A DNA stretch of 64,000 nucleotides. Origin: Chinchilla lanigera (Eukaryota > Chordata > Mammalia > Rodentia > Chinchillidae). A program made the position numbers and the translations under genes. This document shows, in pieces, positions 34,085-46,454 of the stretch (positions are counted from its first letter, which is position 1; each line of letters starts with the position of its first letter). The notes beneath the pieces are model-generated. The model did no database searches. It had not been told where the DNA came from and saw only the letters and a list, made by a program, of their open reading frames with translations. The stretch covers positions 6,293,369 to 6,357,368 of the forward strand of contig NW_004955427.1 of assembly GCF_000276665.1 (NCBI RefSeq). The letters run 5' to 3'.

Positions 34085-36245
34085 AAATTCGCTATAGGGC
34101 AGTAAATGCCTTCTCTGAGCGCAGTCATGAAAGAGAACTAGGCATGAGGTGAGAGCAAGTTGATGAGTTTTGAAGAATGAAAGTAAATTTACGGACAAAC
34201 AGCTACCAACTTAAGAATATCCCAGGGAGAGAATTAATGGGAGCTAATAGCAGCATGGAGCTGTTTACAGGGAGCAACACCTAGGAGACCTTTATCATGC
34301 CCTTACATACTGCAACTTCTTCACTGAAATGTATTTCCAGGGACCTAATTTATTTTAGTCCTAAAATGAAGACACTATCTACCCTTAGTATTATCTAGTA
34401 GACTAAATGGGGGCAGTCCATAAAAAAATGCTTAGAAAAGTGTCTGGCAAATACAAACTGAAATTCTGTCTTCCTTGAGTGCTTTATACACCTTTAGAAT
34501 CCTATCTTCAAAGGAACACACTGATATTGCCACTCCATTAAGTTTTCTCCATCTTTGGATAAATGGTATTGCATGTAGTAATCTGAAATGTTTTAATATG
34601 CATTCCCATTTAGAAGTGACTGTTAACATTTGTTGAACCTCCTAGAAAATGGATTTTCTAAAATGATCTAGTGACTTAACTTAATAATATGCAAGGAGTC
34701 ATACAGCAATCAAATCTAAAACTTGACATAAATAATTTTGTAGCATTCACATTTTTCTGCTTTCGTTTTTCATTAAAAGGATCTGTATTTATGTTTTATA
34801 GAGTAGAAAACAAAAATTGCAAATGCAGTAACTCTATGCTGTTTTCTCTTTTAATAATCATTTTTCTGAAATTATTTTTACCATGGGTCTTCTTGTGTAC
34901 TCCATTGTAGGCAAAAGTGCCAAACAAGTATTAATATATTTTAAACATATAAACTTTTTGCTTAAAAATTCTTATTAAGCATGTACCAATTCCTTTCTAC
35001 TACATCCAAATGCAAAATATAAGCACAAATCCTAAATAGGCCTTATGATGCCTGAAGACTTTTGTGTTTTATTAGTTCACTCAGCCAATATCAATTGTGA
35101 GGCTTAGTGAGAAGTATTTCTTTAAAAGGTATGCATTCAATTATATCAGTTAACTCTCTGTGATTTGAAGTATGATAGCCTTGCTTAGGGAATTTCAATG
35201 AAAACGATTGTACACAAATGCATGTTACTGACATGCATGCTCTGAAAGTTTAGTGTAAGATATAACTATGGACTAAACTGATGAAATATGGCTCTGAAAT
35301 GGGTATGGCAGAAATGCAGTTGAAAAGAAATTCTAACTACATATTGAGGACTCAGATAATCTGTTAAACAGTTACTGTTTAAAGAGGAAAAAGCTCCTTT
35401 AAGCAACTAATTTAATCTGGCATTATTTTTATATATGTCCATGGTTGAATCCCAAAAACATTGGGAATATGATCAGATAAATTCATAATATCATTACTCT
35501 GTAAAATAATTATTTCAAAAATCTACATTTTATACTCTCTATTACCAAGTACCTGAAGTTATAGGAAAACAACTTGGTGGCGCTTAAATAAAATAAAAAG
35601 TAGAGTTGGTGATAAATAAATTAATTTTTAAAAATATGTCTTGCAGTTTGAATTTATCTTTCTTTCCTTCTTTCTGAATAGTTTGATCATACTAATATAA
35701 AAACACAGGAAAAATATAATAGATAGAAACATTAATTCATAGATCTTTAAGGAAATTTCAAAGTAATCTATATTCCATTCTCTATGTACGGAGAAATAGC
35801 AATGCATCCTACAGTTTTTTTTTTTGTTTTTTTTTTTTCTAATTTTCTTATCTCTACTGCTAATTACGAACAGTTTCGCACAAATTGAGTTGTAGTGTTT
35901 ACTTCCTTGCTATAAAACAGGTTTCTGGAATCATAACTGAAAAACTTAGGAATGAATTTAAATAGGATTTTAATTTCAATGAATGTTAAGTTCTGAATAT
36001 TCTACCATTAACTCATTAACTATATTTATCTTTATGTATTTACTTATTCATTCTATTTTTCTTTCTTTTCCTTCCTTTTTTTCTTTGCTCCTTTTAAACA
36101 TAAAATTAACTCCCATTTGTAGCATGTCCAGAGTGAACCAGGCTTCTTAAGACTGTTCTTTTACTGACCCCTCAAATGGTGAAGATTTGATGACTACAAA
36201 GGATAGCATAATTAAAGAAGTCCTATGCTGAAGTTCTGAATGGGC
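34085..36245. other. unique AT-rich noncoding DNA
   Basis: No repeat or gene recognised. Frames at 34432-34629 (minus) and 34689-34910 (plus) have no recognisable domain. T-rich run at 35815-35840. Confidence 0.5.
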
Positions 36246-36254
36246 TGGCCTACT

Positions 36255-36610
36255 ATGTCACTTATTTTCTGTCTAATCTAAAATGCCTTAATCTCTCAGG
36301 TCTCAGCTGCTTCATCAATAAAAAGGGAAAATTAGATCTTCTTCACGGAGTTCGTATGGAGATTCATTGAGATTAAACACACGAAGAGGTACAAAGCTCA
36401 CTCCATGCATTATTATATTTTTTTCAAATACTACTTTTGCCAAAACTGCTTTTCCTTACAATGAGAATTTAAAGTTCAGCACAACTAAAACAATAGTAAA
36501 AAATACATTGTCTTTTACAAAATGCTGTGAAAAGCAAAGTGGCAATAAGGTAAATCATCTTAGTACACAGAAGGAGCTCAGTACATTTGAGAACGCCGCT
36601 GTCTTTATCT
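36255..36610 (+). mobile_element. MIR, apparently interrupted
   Basis: 36290-36400 reads like sense MIR (TCAGCTGCTTCATCAATAAA, TTCATTGAGATTAAACACAC). MIR-like text seems to resume at about 36560 with CACAGAAGGAGCTCAGTACA. Roughly 150 bp between is unidentified. The 138-aa frame at 36367-36783 spans this and shows no domain. Confidence 0.45.
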
Positions 36611-36779
36611 TAAATGTTGCGCAGCCCCAGCCCCCTTCTTGTGAGAGGAAGTGGTTGAGGGCTGAATACAAGAAACTGCATAGAGAAAACAAAACGTCTA
36701 TTGTAACTGTTCTGAGAGGTAAACACAGACATACTTTTAATATGAACATATTCATTTTTGACATGAGCCGATTCAACTT

Positions 36780-38525
36780 ATGATTTTTTAACAGAAGTGA
36801 TAAACACTCGATAGAAACCTGTTTTGTGTTTTGAATTCTGGTCTTTTCCCAGGCTGGAGATCTGTAACACTCTCAAGACGCAGAGCCGCAGCAGCAAACT
36901 GCGGTGCTCAGTTAGCCAGTCCTTCGGGAGTTCAACAACGGGTAGCCCACTACGCTGCTGAAATACGACACTCAGTGGGTTTGATGTATTAAATGAATTT
37001 TCAACCCAAAATATTTTCAAAGTGCAATGGGTTTATCGTTATACAACATCATAGCAAACAGAGGAACTTTTCTAATTCCAGATTAATTGGAAGTAGAGAG
37101 GATAATTTCTCTATCAAATGACTTGTAGGTATTATCAGTACATAACTAGAAAATGTAACCAACTCTTTTGGGTTTCAATATAACCAGCTCTTTGGGGTTT
37201 TAAAAATAGAAGCCAGCTGAGAATGTACTCTGTCGACTACACTATCAAAATATCCGATCAATAACCTAATCCTCAACTTTGGATAAACATAAATTTGGAT
37301 AAGTCTGTGAGCTAAATAAACCAAATTCTGATGACTGTTTTAGTACTTTACATTTGCAATTATCACTCAAAGCAATCATACTACTCTAGGGTCGAGGCAT
37401 CGTTGTATAAAAGGGTAGAAGATATTTTAGGTGATACAGTTTCAAGAATTAGAGAGTAAGTCAATGTGCAACAAAATGGGAAGTTAAAATATAAAAGTAT
37501 AGAGTACAGCAAGATCACCTGAAGATATGCCATCTAAAAACTGGCATATAATTTGACAAAGTATATGATTATATAAGAACGTATCACTTTGACAAAGAGT
37601 TCACTTTGTAACAGAAAAGAAAAAATTAAAACTTCAGAAATAAGCATTGCTTATTTCATTTTGCTTCCAGTGGGCAGAAAACCCAAGAATACTAACATAA
37701 TCTCAGTCGTGCTGAGAGGTAGATAATGACCTTTTGTACAAGTTAATCCAGCAAAGCATAGACGGTGATGATAATGTACATCCAAATCATGTCTTTTGCC
37801 TCTATTCCTTGATTACTGCTGGAATGATTACTGCTATTTACTAAGCATTACTAGCTCTGCTCCTTGGAGACACCTGATGGAAGTGTGCTTCTCCACTTTA
37901 AAGTTATTTGCGATATGTCACTTCCACACTGAAGCTAGAATAGTCCATATGTCTGTGGTTTTTCATATTCCTTTTCACTAACCTAATAATCACTGGATCA
38001 TGAGATAAATAATTGTGAAGCTACCGAAACCTAAGTTTTAGGGCCTGTCATTTGCAGCTGTCCATCTCAGGGGTTTATATCTGATTATTTGTGATTTGGT
38101 ATCATATATTTTTAAAATATCCAATCTCAGAATCCACACAACCTGAGTTTGCCCCTGGGAGAATGTGACACTGGGCCCGTGTCAGCCAAGTTTCTTGTTC
38201 TACAAAGAAAAAACTATGCTGTTGACAGAGTTGAACATTTGTTCTCAAGAAATAAATCTTTTGTTGTCTCAGAACCTTGAAAACTGAGGTTGGGGCAGCA
38301 ACATAACATGGACTCTCTCAAATGGTGCCGTTCACTAGATAATTTCCTACAGAGGGAGAATGGGCTGATCACCAAAACAAACAACTAACTGGCCTGACAT
38401 TCTTCATATATGAGTGAATCATCTAGAAGTTTTATAAACTTAAATAACTGAAGTAAATTATTCAGTGTCCAAGACCCTGAAAATCTGCATCAAGCAAAGT
38501 TTGTAGCAGGCAAAGTTACAACTTG
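36780..38525. other. unique noncoding DNA, GC-richer patch at 36850-36965
   Basis: The patch (GACGCAGAGCCGCAGCAGC ... GGGTAGCCCACTACGCTGC) keeps several CpGs, but no gene can be supported. The rest is AT-rich. Confidence 0.45.
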
Positions 38526-38534
38526 GCTCTTGGA

Positions 38535-38890
38535 AACCATTCTAGCTTAGTGGTTAAGAGTACCAGATCTGATAGGCGTTCAAGTGAGATCTACCCTGAG
38601 TAAGACATAAGTGTAAACTTGGTGACTGTACTTCATTTTCTACTTATATTTTGTTAGTTCAATGGCAGTAGAACTCCAATCCCTCTGCATTTGGGGGAGG
38701 TTTGGGCGGGGTATTTGTTGTTTGCATTAAATGGAATCAATGAATGGATTCCTAGCTCAAACACTTATAGCTTTGTAACTTAATAGAAGTTATTTAATCA
38801 CCTTCAGCCTCCATTTTTTAATCTGAAATTGAGACCAATAGTTTATATCACTTATAACTTTGTGGTGGGAGTTAAAGTAGATCTTTTTAG
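38535..38890 (+). mobile_element. MIR pieces
   Basis: Two sense MIR-like pieces: TAGCTTAGTGGTTAAGAGTA (38547-38660) and TAGCTTTGTAACTTAATAGA with TCACCTTCAGCCTCCATTTT (38755-38890). They may be one MIR with an insertion or two copies. Confidence 0.6.
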
Positions 38891-38999
38891 TAGGTACTAA
38901 ATTGATAGGATCTGTTAGACAGACAGACAACTAAACAGAGTGCAGTCACTGTCCAGCCTTGCAGTGCAGTATTTGCACTGAAATTCTTGGCATTTGTGA

Positions 39000-39510
39000 T
39001 AGGCGGTCTCCAACGTGATCTCCAAATGATACTCTCTTTCTGAGCTTCACACCCTTCCACGGTCACCTCCTCCAGGGACCAAGGCTGATCTCCTCCCCAA
39101 CAGAATACTGAAAAAGCGTGCTATGTGAGGTGAATTACAAAAGTCAGTGCTGCTGCTATCTCATACCCTGAGGACTGCTCACTTAGGAAAGACACTAGCC
39201 GTGTCACAAAAGCAGCAACAGAACCTGGGGAAAAGGCCGCCGTGGAATAAAACTGAGACCTACTGCCAATGTGATGTTCGCACATGAGTCATCTTTGAAG
39301 GAAATCTTCCCGGTCCAGTTAAGCCTTCTCCTGCCTGCAGCCGCGCATATTGTGACTCGGCCCTATGAGACACTCTGAGTCAAAACTGCTCAACTGAGCT
39401 ACTATCCAACTATGACACCCAAAAATAGAGATACCATATATTTGGTTTTATTTTAAGCCACACTTAATATTACGGTAATATGTTATGCAGCAATAGATAA
39501 CTACTCTCAT
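39000..39510 (+). mobile_element. MLT1-like LTR
   Basis: Starts GGCGGTCTCCAACGTGATCT and ends TTTTATTTTAAGCCACACTT ... TATGCAGCAATAGATAACTA, the characteristic end of MLT1 LTRs. Old and diverged. Confidence 0.8.
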
Positions 39511-39777
39511 CCTACTTTGATTTTTTTCAAAGCAATGAAACCATAACGAACTCTTAAAATAAGAATTAAATTTGTTTCCTCAGAGAGGGATCAATGAAGT
39601 TATACCATGCTTCATAATGCACTGTCAAGCTAAATAACAAATGGAGAGCAGTTCTCCAAAGATAATGAATGCATGCAGGAATAAGTCTTGCAGAAGAAAT
39701 ATACATGGGATTAGCCAAAAAGGCCGGGAAGACAAATGTCTTTGAAGGTAAATTGAAAAAGAGTTATGAAAGTTGTT

Positions 39778-39919
39778 TTGGAGCTGGGATGTACACATCT
39801 GTAATCCCAGCACTCAGGAGCCCAAGGCAGGAGGATTGCCCCAAGTTCAATGCCAGCCTGAACTACATAGTGAGTTCCAAACCAGCCTGAACTGCATAGT
39901 GACCCTGTCTCAAAAAAAA
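39778..39919 (+). mobile_element. B1-type SINE
   Basis: GCTGGGATGTACACATCTGT AATCCCAGC, AAGGCAGGAGGATTGCC, and CATAGTGACCCTGTCTC plus A run. It contains a duplicated 'CCAGCCTGAACT...CATAGTGA' segment. The plus-strand frames 39669-39890 and 39773-40165 run through it. Confidence 0.92.
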
Positions 39920-40028
39920 AACCTATTTGTTTTAAAACAATTGACGTTGACCATAAGGATCAGTAACGACAGCAGCGTGAGTCCAATGTCAGACAAGGAG
40001 TCTCTGAGCAGATATTCTTGCAAAAATG

Positions 40029-40069
40029 GTGTGTGTGTGTGTGTGCATGTGTGTGTGTGTGTGTGTGTG
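40029..40069 (+). repeat. (GT)n microsatellite
   Basis: About 20 TG units with one CATG interruption. Confidence 0.95.
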
Positions 40070-40169
40070 AAATTGTGGACTTTGTTCAAGGCTGCCATTG
40101 TAGCCAAGTCTTTTGAGACTGTTTTGGTGATCAGACACAGGTGCATGCGGTCCCCTGTTTCATAACCTC

Positions 40170-41355
40170 ACAGCTTCCTTTATAATTCTGTTAGGGTTTG
40201 ACACAAGGGCATTCCTTCTGATTCTGACAACTTTCACAATTTCCGCACACTGTTGTACTGAGAACCACATTATTACTGTGGCTGTCTCATAGTATAACAA
40301 ATAATTCAAGTCCTACAAGCTATATTTATTTACATCCTTATGGTAATGGAGTAATTATCCAATCACCTTTATTTTTCCATTTCTTTCTGCTTGTTTTATT
40401 AATCTACAGCAGTCATTTCAGACAACATCAAGGCAAAGTACATTAGTCTGGTCTTTGGTGTCTGTATTATGTTTCACTCCATAGCTTTTAAGGAGACTCT
40501 TTTCCTCACCATAAGGAAACTTTTAACAGAGCCCAGAAACCTCCTGTGTACTCTTGACCATCCAGTTCTTCTAGGTTATAAAGCCAAGGGGGGAGTATTA
40601 GGTTGCCAGACTGTTCCAAATTCAACTCTTGGCATGACTGCCACAATGTTAATGCTAGTTCTACTTCAGAGTTAGAATTTGAACTCTGGATAGTTCTCCA
40701 TTTCCTACTCATTGACTGAATATCTTGATGCACCAGCCACTATATTAGGTTTTAGAGACCCTGACAGTCTTCACATTCTTTGATTTTATTTTCCTGTCAT
40801 TTTCGTTGTTTTCATTTTCTTGATTCATTCAAGAAATATACTTTTCAATGTACACAAAGGAACATCTCAAGAAAAAATAATAAATTTCCAGTTTATAACG
40901 GAGCGTTCACTGCATTTATACAGCTTCTTTGGGATTAGTTCAGGTAAACTAGTGCTACAGTCTGAATTTGAGATCAAATAATGCCTATAGCTCAGTGTCA
41001 CCATTAGTGTTAAATGAAATTCTAGAAGAAAATTGCAAATGAGGTAGGGGTGTTAAGACAAAGATGAAACAATCACTGTTTTGCAACCAATAAAGTTATC
41101 AGCAAAGAACAAGGAGGAACAACTGAAAATTGTGAAAATAAATGGACCATAAATACCTAAATGGATCTGCAATGATTGTTTTCTAATAATACTTTGCACT
41201 TTCTGCCTTGGAAACATCTAGAAATTTATTCTCTGTATTTTTATAAATGTATCCATCTCATGTAATTTTTTTTAGCAGAATTACTAAACTTTGACATCTA
41301 TAAGGATGGTGGGATTAACTCTAGAAATCTTCCACTTTCTTTCCTGAACTGTCCT
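40170..41355. other. unique noncoding DNA
   Basis: No gene or repeat recognised. The overlapping plus and minus frames at 40469-40733 have no domain. Confidence 0.5.
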
Positions 41356-41357
41356 GC

Positions 41358-41383
41358 AAAAAAAAAAAAAAAAAAAAAAAAAA
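41358..41383 (+). repeat. poly(A) tract
   Basis: About 26 A. I see no SINE or LINE body immediately upstream. Confidence 0.9.
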
Positions 41384-41504
41384 GGAGGGAGAAAAGAAAA
41401 AGCGTTTGTTTGTTGATGGAAGACATATATGCAGTCTTGAAGCTGTTGCATGTAGCACCTGATTAAGCAAAAAATTTTAGAGAGACCGGTTATTGCAAAG
41501 AAGA

Positions 41505-41590
41505 ATTGTGTATTATATGTTAATATAATAGAAAGCTATTATTAGCTATTGTGTATTATATGTTAATATAATAGAAAGCTATTATTCATG
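41505..41590 (+). repeat. 43-bp tandem duplication
   Basis: Two copies of a 43-bp unit starting ATTGTGTATTATATGTTAAT (41505-41547 and 41548-41590). The first 39 positions are identical, so the duplication is recent. Confidence 0.95.
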
Positions 41591-41594
41591 TTGT

Positions 41595-42690
41595 ACAAAC
41601 TGTCCAAGCTTAAAGTCAAAATAAGCATTGCCAAGAACACGAAGTTGATGATCAGGCAGTATGACAGATTGTAGTGATATTCAAATAATTAGCATACTGA
41701 ATGACATAAACATCAACCAACGGAAGTTTGACACTGGCCAGTGTCAAAGCAATTTTAGAGACCCCTTTACCACAAGTTAACCTGGTATAAGGGCTGAAGT
41801 AGCTGGCCAACTGGATGAATCTTGTTTAATGGAATGCAGGGGAGGGCCTATTATTCATTGGTGAGAGAATCATTTCAATATTTTAGTAATTAAAGAAGCT
41901 GTTGCTCATATATTCAATGTCAACACTACTTCACTGGTTAAAAAAAAAAGTCTTCAAAATTATTTCCAAGATACTGTCACTGCCTAAACCATGTATAGAA
42001 TTCCTTTGGAATCGCCTTCAGAGGTTCTTCATAAGCCAGGAGAAAAAGTCTCATTAATTTCATTAGAACTCACTTTTTACCAAAAATGGTACTATTCAAC
42101 TTGCTCATACACATTATTCACCACTCTTGGCTCTGAGGAGCTTTCAGATATTTCCAAAAATCAGACCTAGTTCCAAAGACAAAGATATATTGAGAAGATA
42201 TTTTTAAATGTTTTGTGCGGTAGTGAAAGAGACTCCAAATGAGGAAAAGAGAACTGTAGTTCAGTTCTTATTACATACCATTATAGTACTAGACATTTCC
42301 CTATGGTTATCCTGTTAAATTTCACCTTCTTTCATTTTATCTCATGGACCATTTGGGAGTCTAAACTCAGACACAGCAAAACGTCTAGGACAAAAATTCA
42401 CAACCCTGTAAAGAGATATATATTCTCTGGCATGATATTCTACCTTCTTATTACAACTTCTGATTCTAATTACTAGACTCATGGCTAATAACAATTTCAA
42501 AGAAACAGGACGAAGTTTTCAACCAACTTACAATAAAAGGAAGCTAGGATTTATTGTGCGACTACTACATATCAGGACCACTACATGTTAGAGCTAGCTT
42601 TTACACATATGTGGCAAATTTTAGAAGACTCTATATTTGTCCAGGGTGTTACATTTCTATGAATCTTAGCATTCACAAACTTCTAATTGT
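41595..42690. other. unique AT-rich noncoding DNA
   Basis: Nothing recognised. Confidence 0.5.
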
Positions 42691-42694
42691 ACAA

Positions 42695-42925
42695 AGTGTT
42701 TCTATTATTATATTTTAACAATATTTTAAGTACCTACTATAAATAGGTATATGTGAAATTATTACTATGATTTTATTTAACTCCCACAATAACCCTACAG
42801 AGCAGACTTTAAAATCTAGATTTTAAAATCCCCATTGCTGGGATGAAGCAGTGGAGGCTCCCTGAGGTTGAGGAGCTGGTCGGCCGGACCAGGGCCCAGC
42901 CCGGATGTTGACCCCAACGTGCTGA
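42695..42925 (-). mobile_element. MIR (antisense)
   Basis: AACTCCCACAATAACCCTAC AGAGCAG, AAAATCCCCATTGC, CCTGAGGTTGAGGAGC and TGCTGATTCT follow the order of a reverse-complement MIR. Confidence 0.7.
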
Positions 42926-42984
42926 TTCTATCACTATGCTCTCCTCACCGCCCTGCACTGGAAGAACTGAGGCGAACGCTGACA

Positions 42985-43275
42985 TAAATGCTGTAACAAG
43001 GTATCCTCAACTGAGTTACTTAAAAACAACAGGAATTTACTTCTCATAGTTCTGAAGACGAGGGTGAAACCGGGGTGCCAGCGTGGAGAGGCCGTGGGGA
43101 TGGTCCTCTTTTCCGGGCTCACTGCCTTCGAGCTCATGAGGGCTCCATCCTCTTCACCTAATTGCATCCCGAAAGGCCTCACTTTCAAATATAGCACTTC
43201 CGGGATTAGGGTTTCAATGTGTGAAATCCGGGGCTCTCACACTCTCAGTCGGTTGCAGCTCAGAACCGTGGTTCT
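42985..43275 (-). mobile_element. MaLR-like LTR remnant (antisense)
   Basis: Plus-strand words in order: GCTGTAACAAGGTATCCTC, AACAGGAATTTACTTCTCA, TCATGAGGGCTCCATCCTCT, TAATTGCATCCCGAAAGGCC, GGGATTAGGGTTTCAATGTG. CpG rich for its age. Frames on both strands (42934-43279) lie in it and are not genes. Confidence 0.7.
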
Positions 43276-43645
43276 ATGAATCGGAAACGTGATTCTATGT
43301 TCAGAATATAGTTTATACTCTATTGTTCAGAATACAGTTTACACTCTATTGTACAACTTGTATTTAAGTAAGCACAAAATTAGCGACGTATACAGAAGAT
43401 GAAAGAGAGAAAAAAGAAGCCTGCACTATGTGATAGGAGCACACATTCCTCAGCATTCCCAAAATTTGCTGAAGTCTGGTCCTAGGATGGCTGAAATTCT
43501 CACTGTAAATCTGTCCTCTGGGGAGAGCAGAGATTATTTTGTTTTGATGCGTCTATTGCAAACTACTTATCACAAGTAATTAGCAATTAATATACTGACA
43601 GTATAAAATCTTAAATATTATTTATTTTTAATTTTGCTTTTTAGA

Positions 43646-43678
43646 GCGCCTGCCTTGCAAGCGCAAGGTTGTGAGTTC
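43646..43678 (+). mobile_element. 5'-truncated ID SINE running into a gap
   Basis: GCGCCTGCCTTGCAAGCGCA then AGGTTGTGAGTTC is the middle of an ID element, cut off by the N run. The word TTTTGCTTTTTAGA is perfect on both sides (43632-43645 and 43779-43792) and is probably the TSD, so the missing sequence is the rest of the ID and its tail. Confidence 0.75.
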
Positions 43679-43778
43679 NNNNNNNNNNNNNNNNNNNNNN
43701 NNNNNNNNNNNNNNNNNNNNNNNNNNNNNNNNNNNNNNNNNNNNNNNNNNNNNNNNNNNNNNNNNNNNNNNNNNNNNN
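43679..43778. other. assembly gap of exactly 100 N
   Basis: A round 100-base gap, so its true size is unknown. Confidence 0.99.
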
Positions 43779-44394
43779 TTTTGCTTTTTAGAAAAGTTTT
43801 ATTGTTCAACATATACACAGAAAATTTAGCATATGTGTATTCTATATACATATATATTCAAAAAATAAAACAATTATGTAATTGTGACCAGTTACAAATA
43901 GAGCAATATTAGTGCTATTGTATTCCCTTCCCTACCTTACCGCTACCATTTTAAACAAAGGATAGCTATTGATTATCCTGACTTTCCTGATTTTATTCTT
44001 TTATTTTCCATCAGTCTATCACTTATGTAGGCATCCCTAACATTGTATTTTTAAAGGCTATCATTTTTAACTTTATATAAATAAAGTAATTTGAAGGATA
44101 TTCTGCAACCTCTTTTTAGATAATCTGTGATATTCGTCTATGTCAACGTGTGTAGCTTTAATTTGTTTATTTTCTTGGCTATATACAATTCCATTTTATA
44201 CCTTAATTCCTATATTTAATTGGTTGTTGCAGAATAAGTGAATTGTTTTCAGATTTTTTTTATTATTGCTGTTGTTACTAACACAGTGGTGCTGTGAATA
44301 TGCTTGTACAGTAGCTCCTGGTCCACCCCTAAGAACAAGTCTTTAGGACACATATCTTGTAGTAAAATTGCTACACTGTAGGATATGGTGGGGA

Positions 44395-44670
44395 CTCCTC
44401 ATTATTATCTAGTTTCTTATTCCATAAAAGTAGAGGGTTGGAAAAGATATTTCCCAGGCCTCTTGCAGTCATTCACAGTAACTTCAGCTTGTTCTTGCTT
44501 GTGGAATCTAAGTGGAAGGAAGTCAGACGCTTCCTGGTCCATGCTGTCTGTACTCTCTGCTCTCCCTGCTACCGGACATTGAAGCTTCTGCAGTGTGGTC
44601 ACGCAGAATTGGAAAATGGCCTAAAATGTGAGAATCCAACAGTTCTTCTTACTGCAGCTCTTGTCTCACG
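44395..44670. other. unclassified insert in old L1
   Basis: About 275 bp replacing roughly 120 bp of expected L1 text. It has moderate GC (GTCCATGCTGTCTGTACTC, GTGTGGTCACGCAG) and I could not assign a family. Short overlapping frames occur on both strands without recognisable domain. Confidence 0.4.
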
Positions 44671-45019
44671 TTGCTATTGGTAGCCATTTAAAATTTTCCA
44701 GTTCTAGTGGGTGTTAAATGTTATCTCACTGAGTTTCAGGTTTCATTTCCTTGATTATTTTCTCATGTGATTTGCATTCAAAGTCCTTCTGTAAAATTTA
44801 TGTTTTAAGTATTTGGCCCATGTCTTTACTTGATTGTTGTCTCTTAATAATTTGTCAGAGTTTTTAATAATTCAGGCGGATATGCTGGTCTTTAATCCAT
44901 TATACATGTTGCAAGTTATAATGTAGCACTTTCATTGTCTTTATGGTGTACTGGTGATACTTTCGTTTTAATGAATGTCCTAGATACTTCCTTTATTACT
45001 TATGTTTTCTTTCTTTTTT

Positions 45020-46454
45020 ATTTTATGGAAAAAAGTGAAACAAAATTTTGAAATGAAATAATAGGAGACCAACAGTTAATACACTCAATATTGCTATGTT
45101 TAAAGTAATTACTCAAGAGTACAAGATATGGGTACAAACAATTTTCCAAATGATATTAGCACAAAACTTTCTTTTCAGTGAGCTAAGAGAAGCTAATAGG
45201 ATAACTATCTTGTATGTTTCTTTTTCTTTTCCCTTCCTTCCATTTCCCTTCCCCCATCCTAGTTTCTTTTTCCTTTACAACAGTTTCTTCCCATTTCACA
45301 GTATCAATTGTACCTTTTGAACCTTATTTACTCTTTCAGTTTCTCACATCAGGGAGACAATACAGTACTTACATATGTGAGTCTGACTTATTACACTTAT
45401 GAGTGTGGTCTCAAGTTGCACTCATTTACCCATAAAAGTCTCAAGTTTATCCTTCTTAATGGCTGAGTACTATTCCACTGTATAAAAGGACCACATCTTT
45501 TTTTATCCTCTCCTTGACTGATGGTCATTTGGACTGCTTCCAAGATTTAGCTATTACAAATTGTCCTGCTATAAATATGAGTGCACCTATATCTTTGAGA
45601 AAAAGGCCAAACATGTTCACTGGAAGAAGGATAGCCTCTTTAATAAATGGTGCTGAAAAACCTGGCTTTCCACATACTGAAGACTAAAACTAGACCCATG
45701 TCTATCACCACACACTAAACCAAAGTCAAAAAGGATCAAAGATCTAAATAGTAAAACAGAAACACTGAGATCTACTGTAAGAGAAAATAGGTAGAAATCT
45801 TAAAGACATAAATATAGGCAGAAAATTCATGAATAAAACCCAGATCAGATGGTGGATACTTCAAAGAATCAAAAACTGGGATCTCATCTTATTAAAAATG
45901 TTTTGCACATCAAAAGAAATCACCAACAGAGTGAAAAGAAAGCACAGAATGAGAAAAAATTTTAGCCAGTTGTCCCTCAGACAAAGGACTTTATCTAGAA
46001 CATATGAAGAACTGACAAAAAATCAGGCCCCCCAAATTCAAAGACCCAATGCAAAAATAGGCATCTGAGATGAATATACACTTCTCAGATGAAGAAATAC
46101 AAAAAGCAAGTAAATATATGAAAAAATGTTCAACATCGTTGGTCATTCAAGAGACGCAAATTACAACAGTGAGATTCCATTTAACCCCAGAAAGAATGGC
46201 TATCATTAAGAAATCAACCAATGACAAATACTGGAGATGCTGTGGGGAAAAAGGAACACCTCTCCACGTTTGTGGGTGTGCAGACTGCTGCAACCATTGT
46301 GGAGATCAGTGTGGAGATTCCTCAGAAAAATAGTATTAGAGGTCGCATTCAACCCAACTATTCCTCCTCTAAGTACCTTCCTGGAAGAACTAAAGACATA
46401 CCACAGTGATGTATATGCAGCTATGCTGATAGTAGCACAATTTTTATTAGCTAG
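45020..46454 (-). mobile_element. younger LINE-1 with 5' inversion and 13-bp TSD
   Basis: From 45020 to about 45600 the L1 is antisense (3' UTR, then ATGGCTGAGTACTATTCCAC and TTGGACTGCTTCCAAGATTT). From about 45605 to 46440 it is sense (TTAATAAATGGTGCTGAAAA, TAATATAGGCAGAAAATTC-type text, CATCGTTGGTCATTCAAGAG, GATGCTGTGGGGAAAAAGGA). Both halves reach about the same L1 coordinate at 'ATAGCAG'. TTCTTTCTTTTTT is found at 45007-45019 and 46455-46467 as the TSD. Frames of 79 and 87 aa (45829-46333) are ORF2 remnants. Confidence 0.85.

Noticed and set aside
36367..36783. 138-codon plus-strand open frame
   Set aside because: It overlaps MIR-like sequence, has skewed AT-driven composition and no recognisable domain.
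45829..46333. Two adjacent plus-strand frames that look protein-like
   Set aside because: They are LINE-1 ORF2 C-terminal remnants broken by stops.
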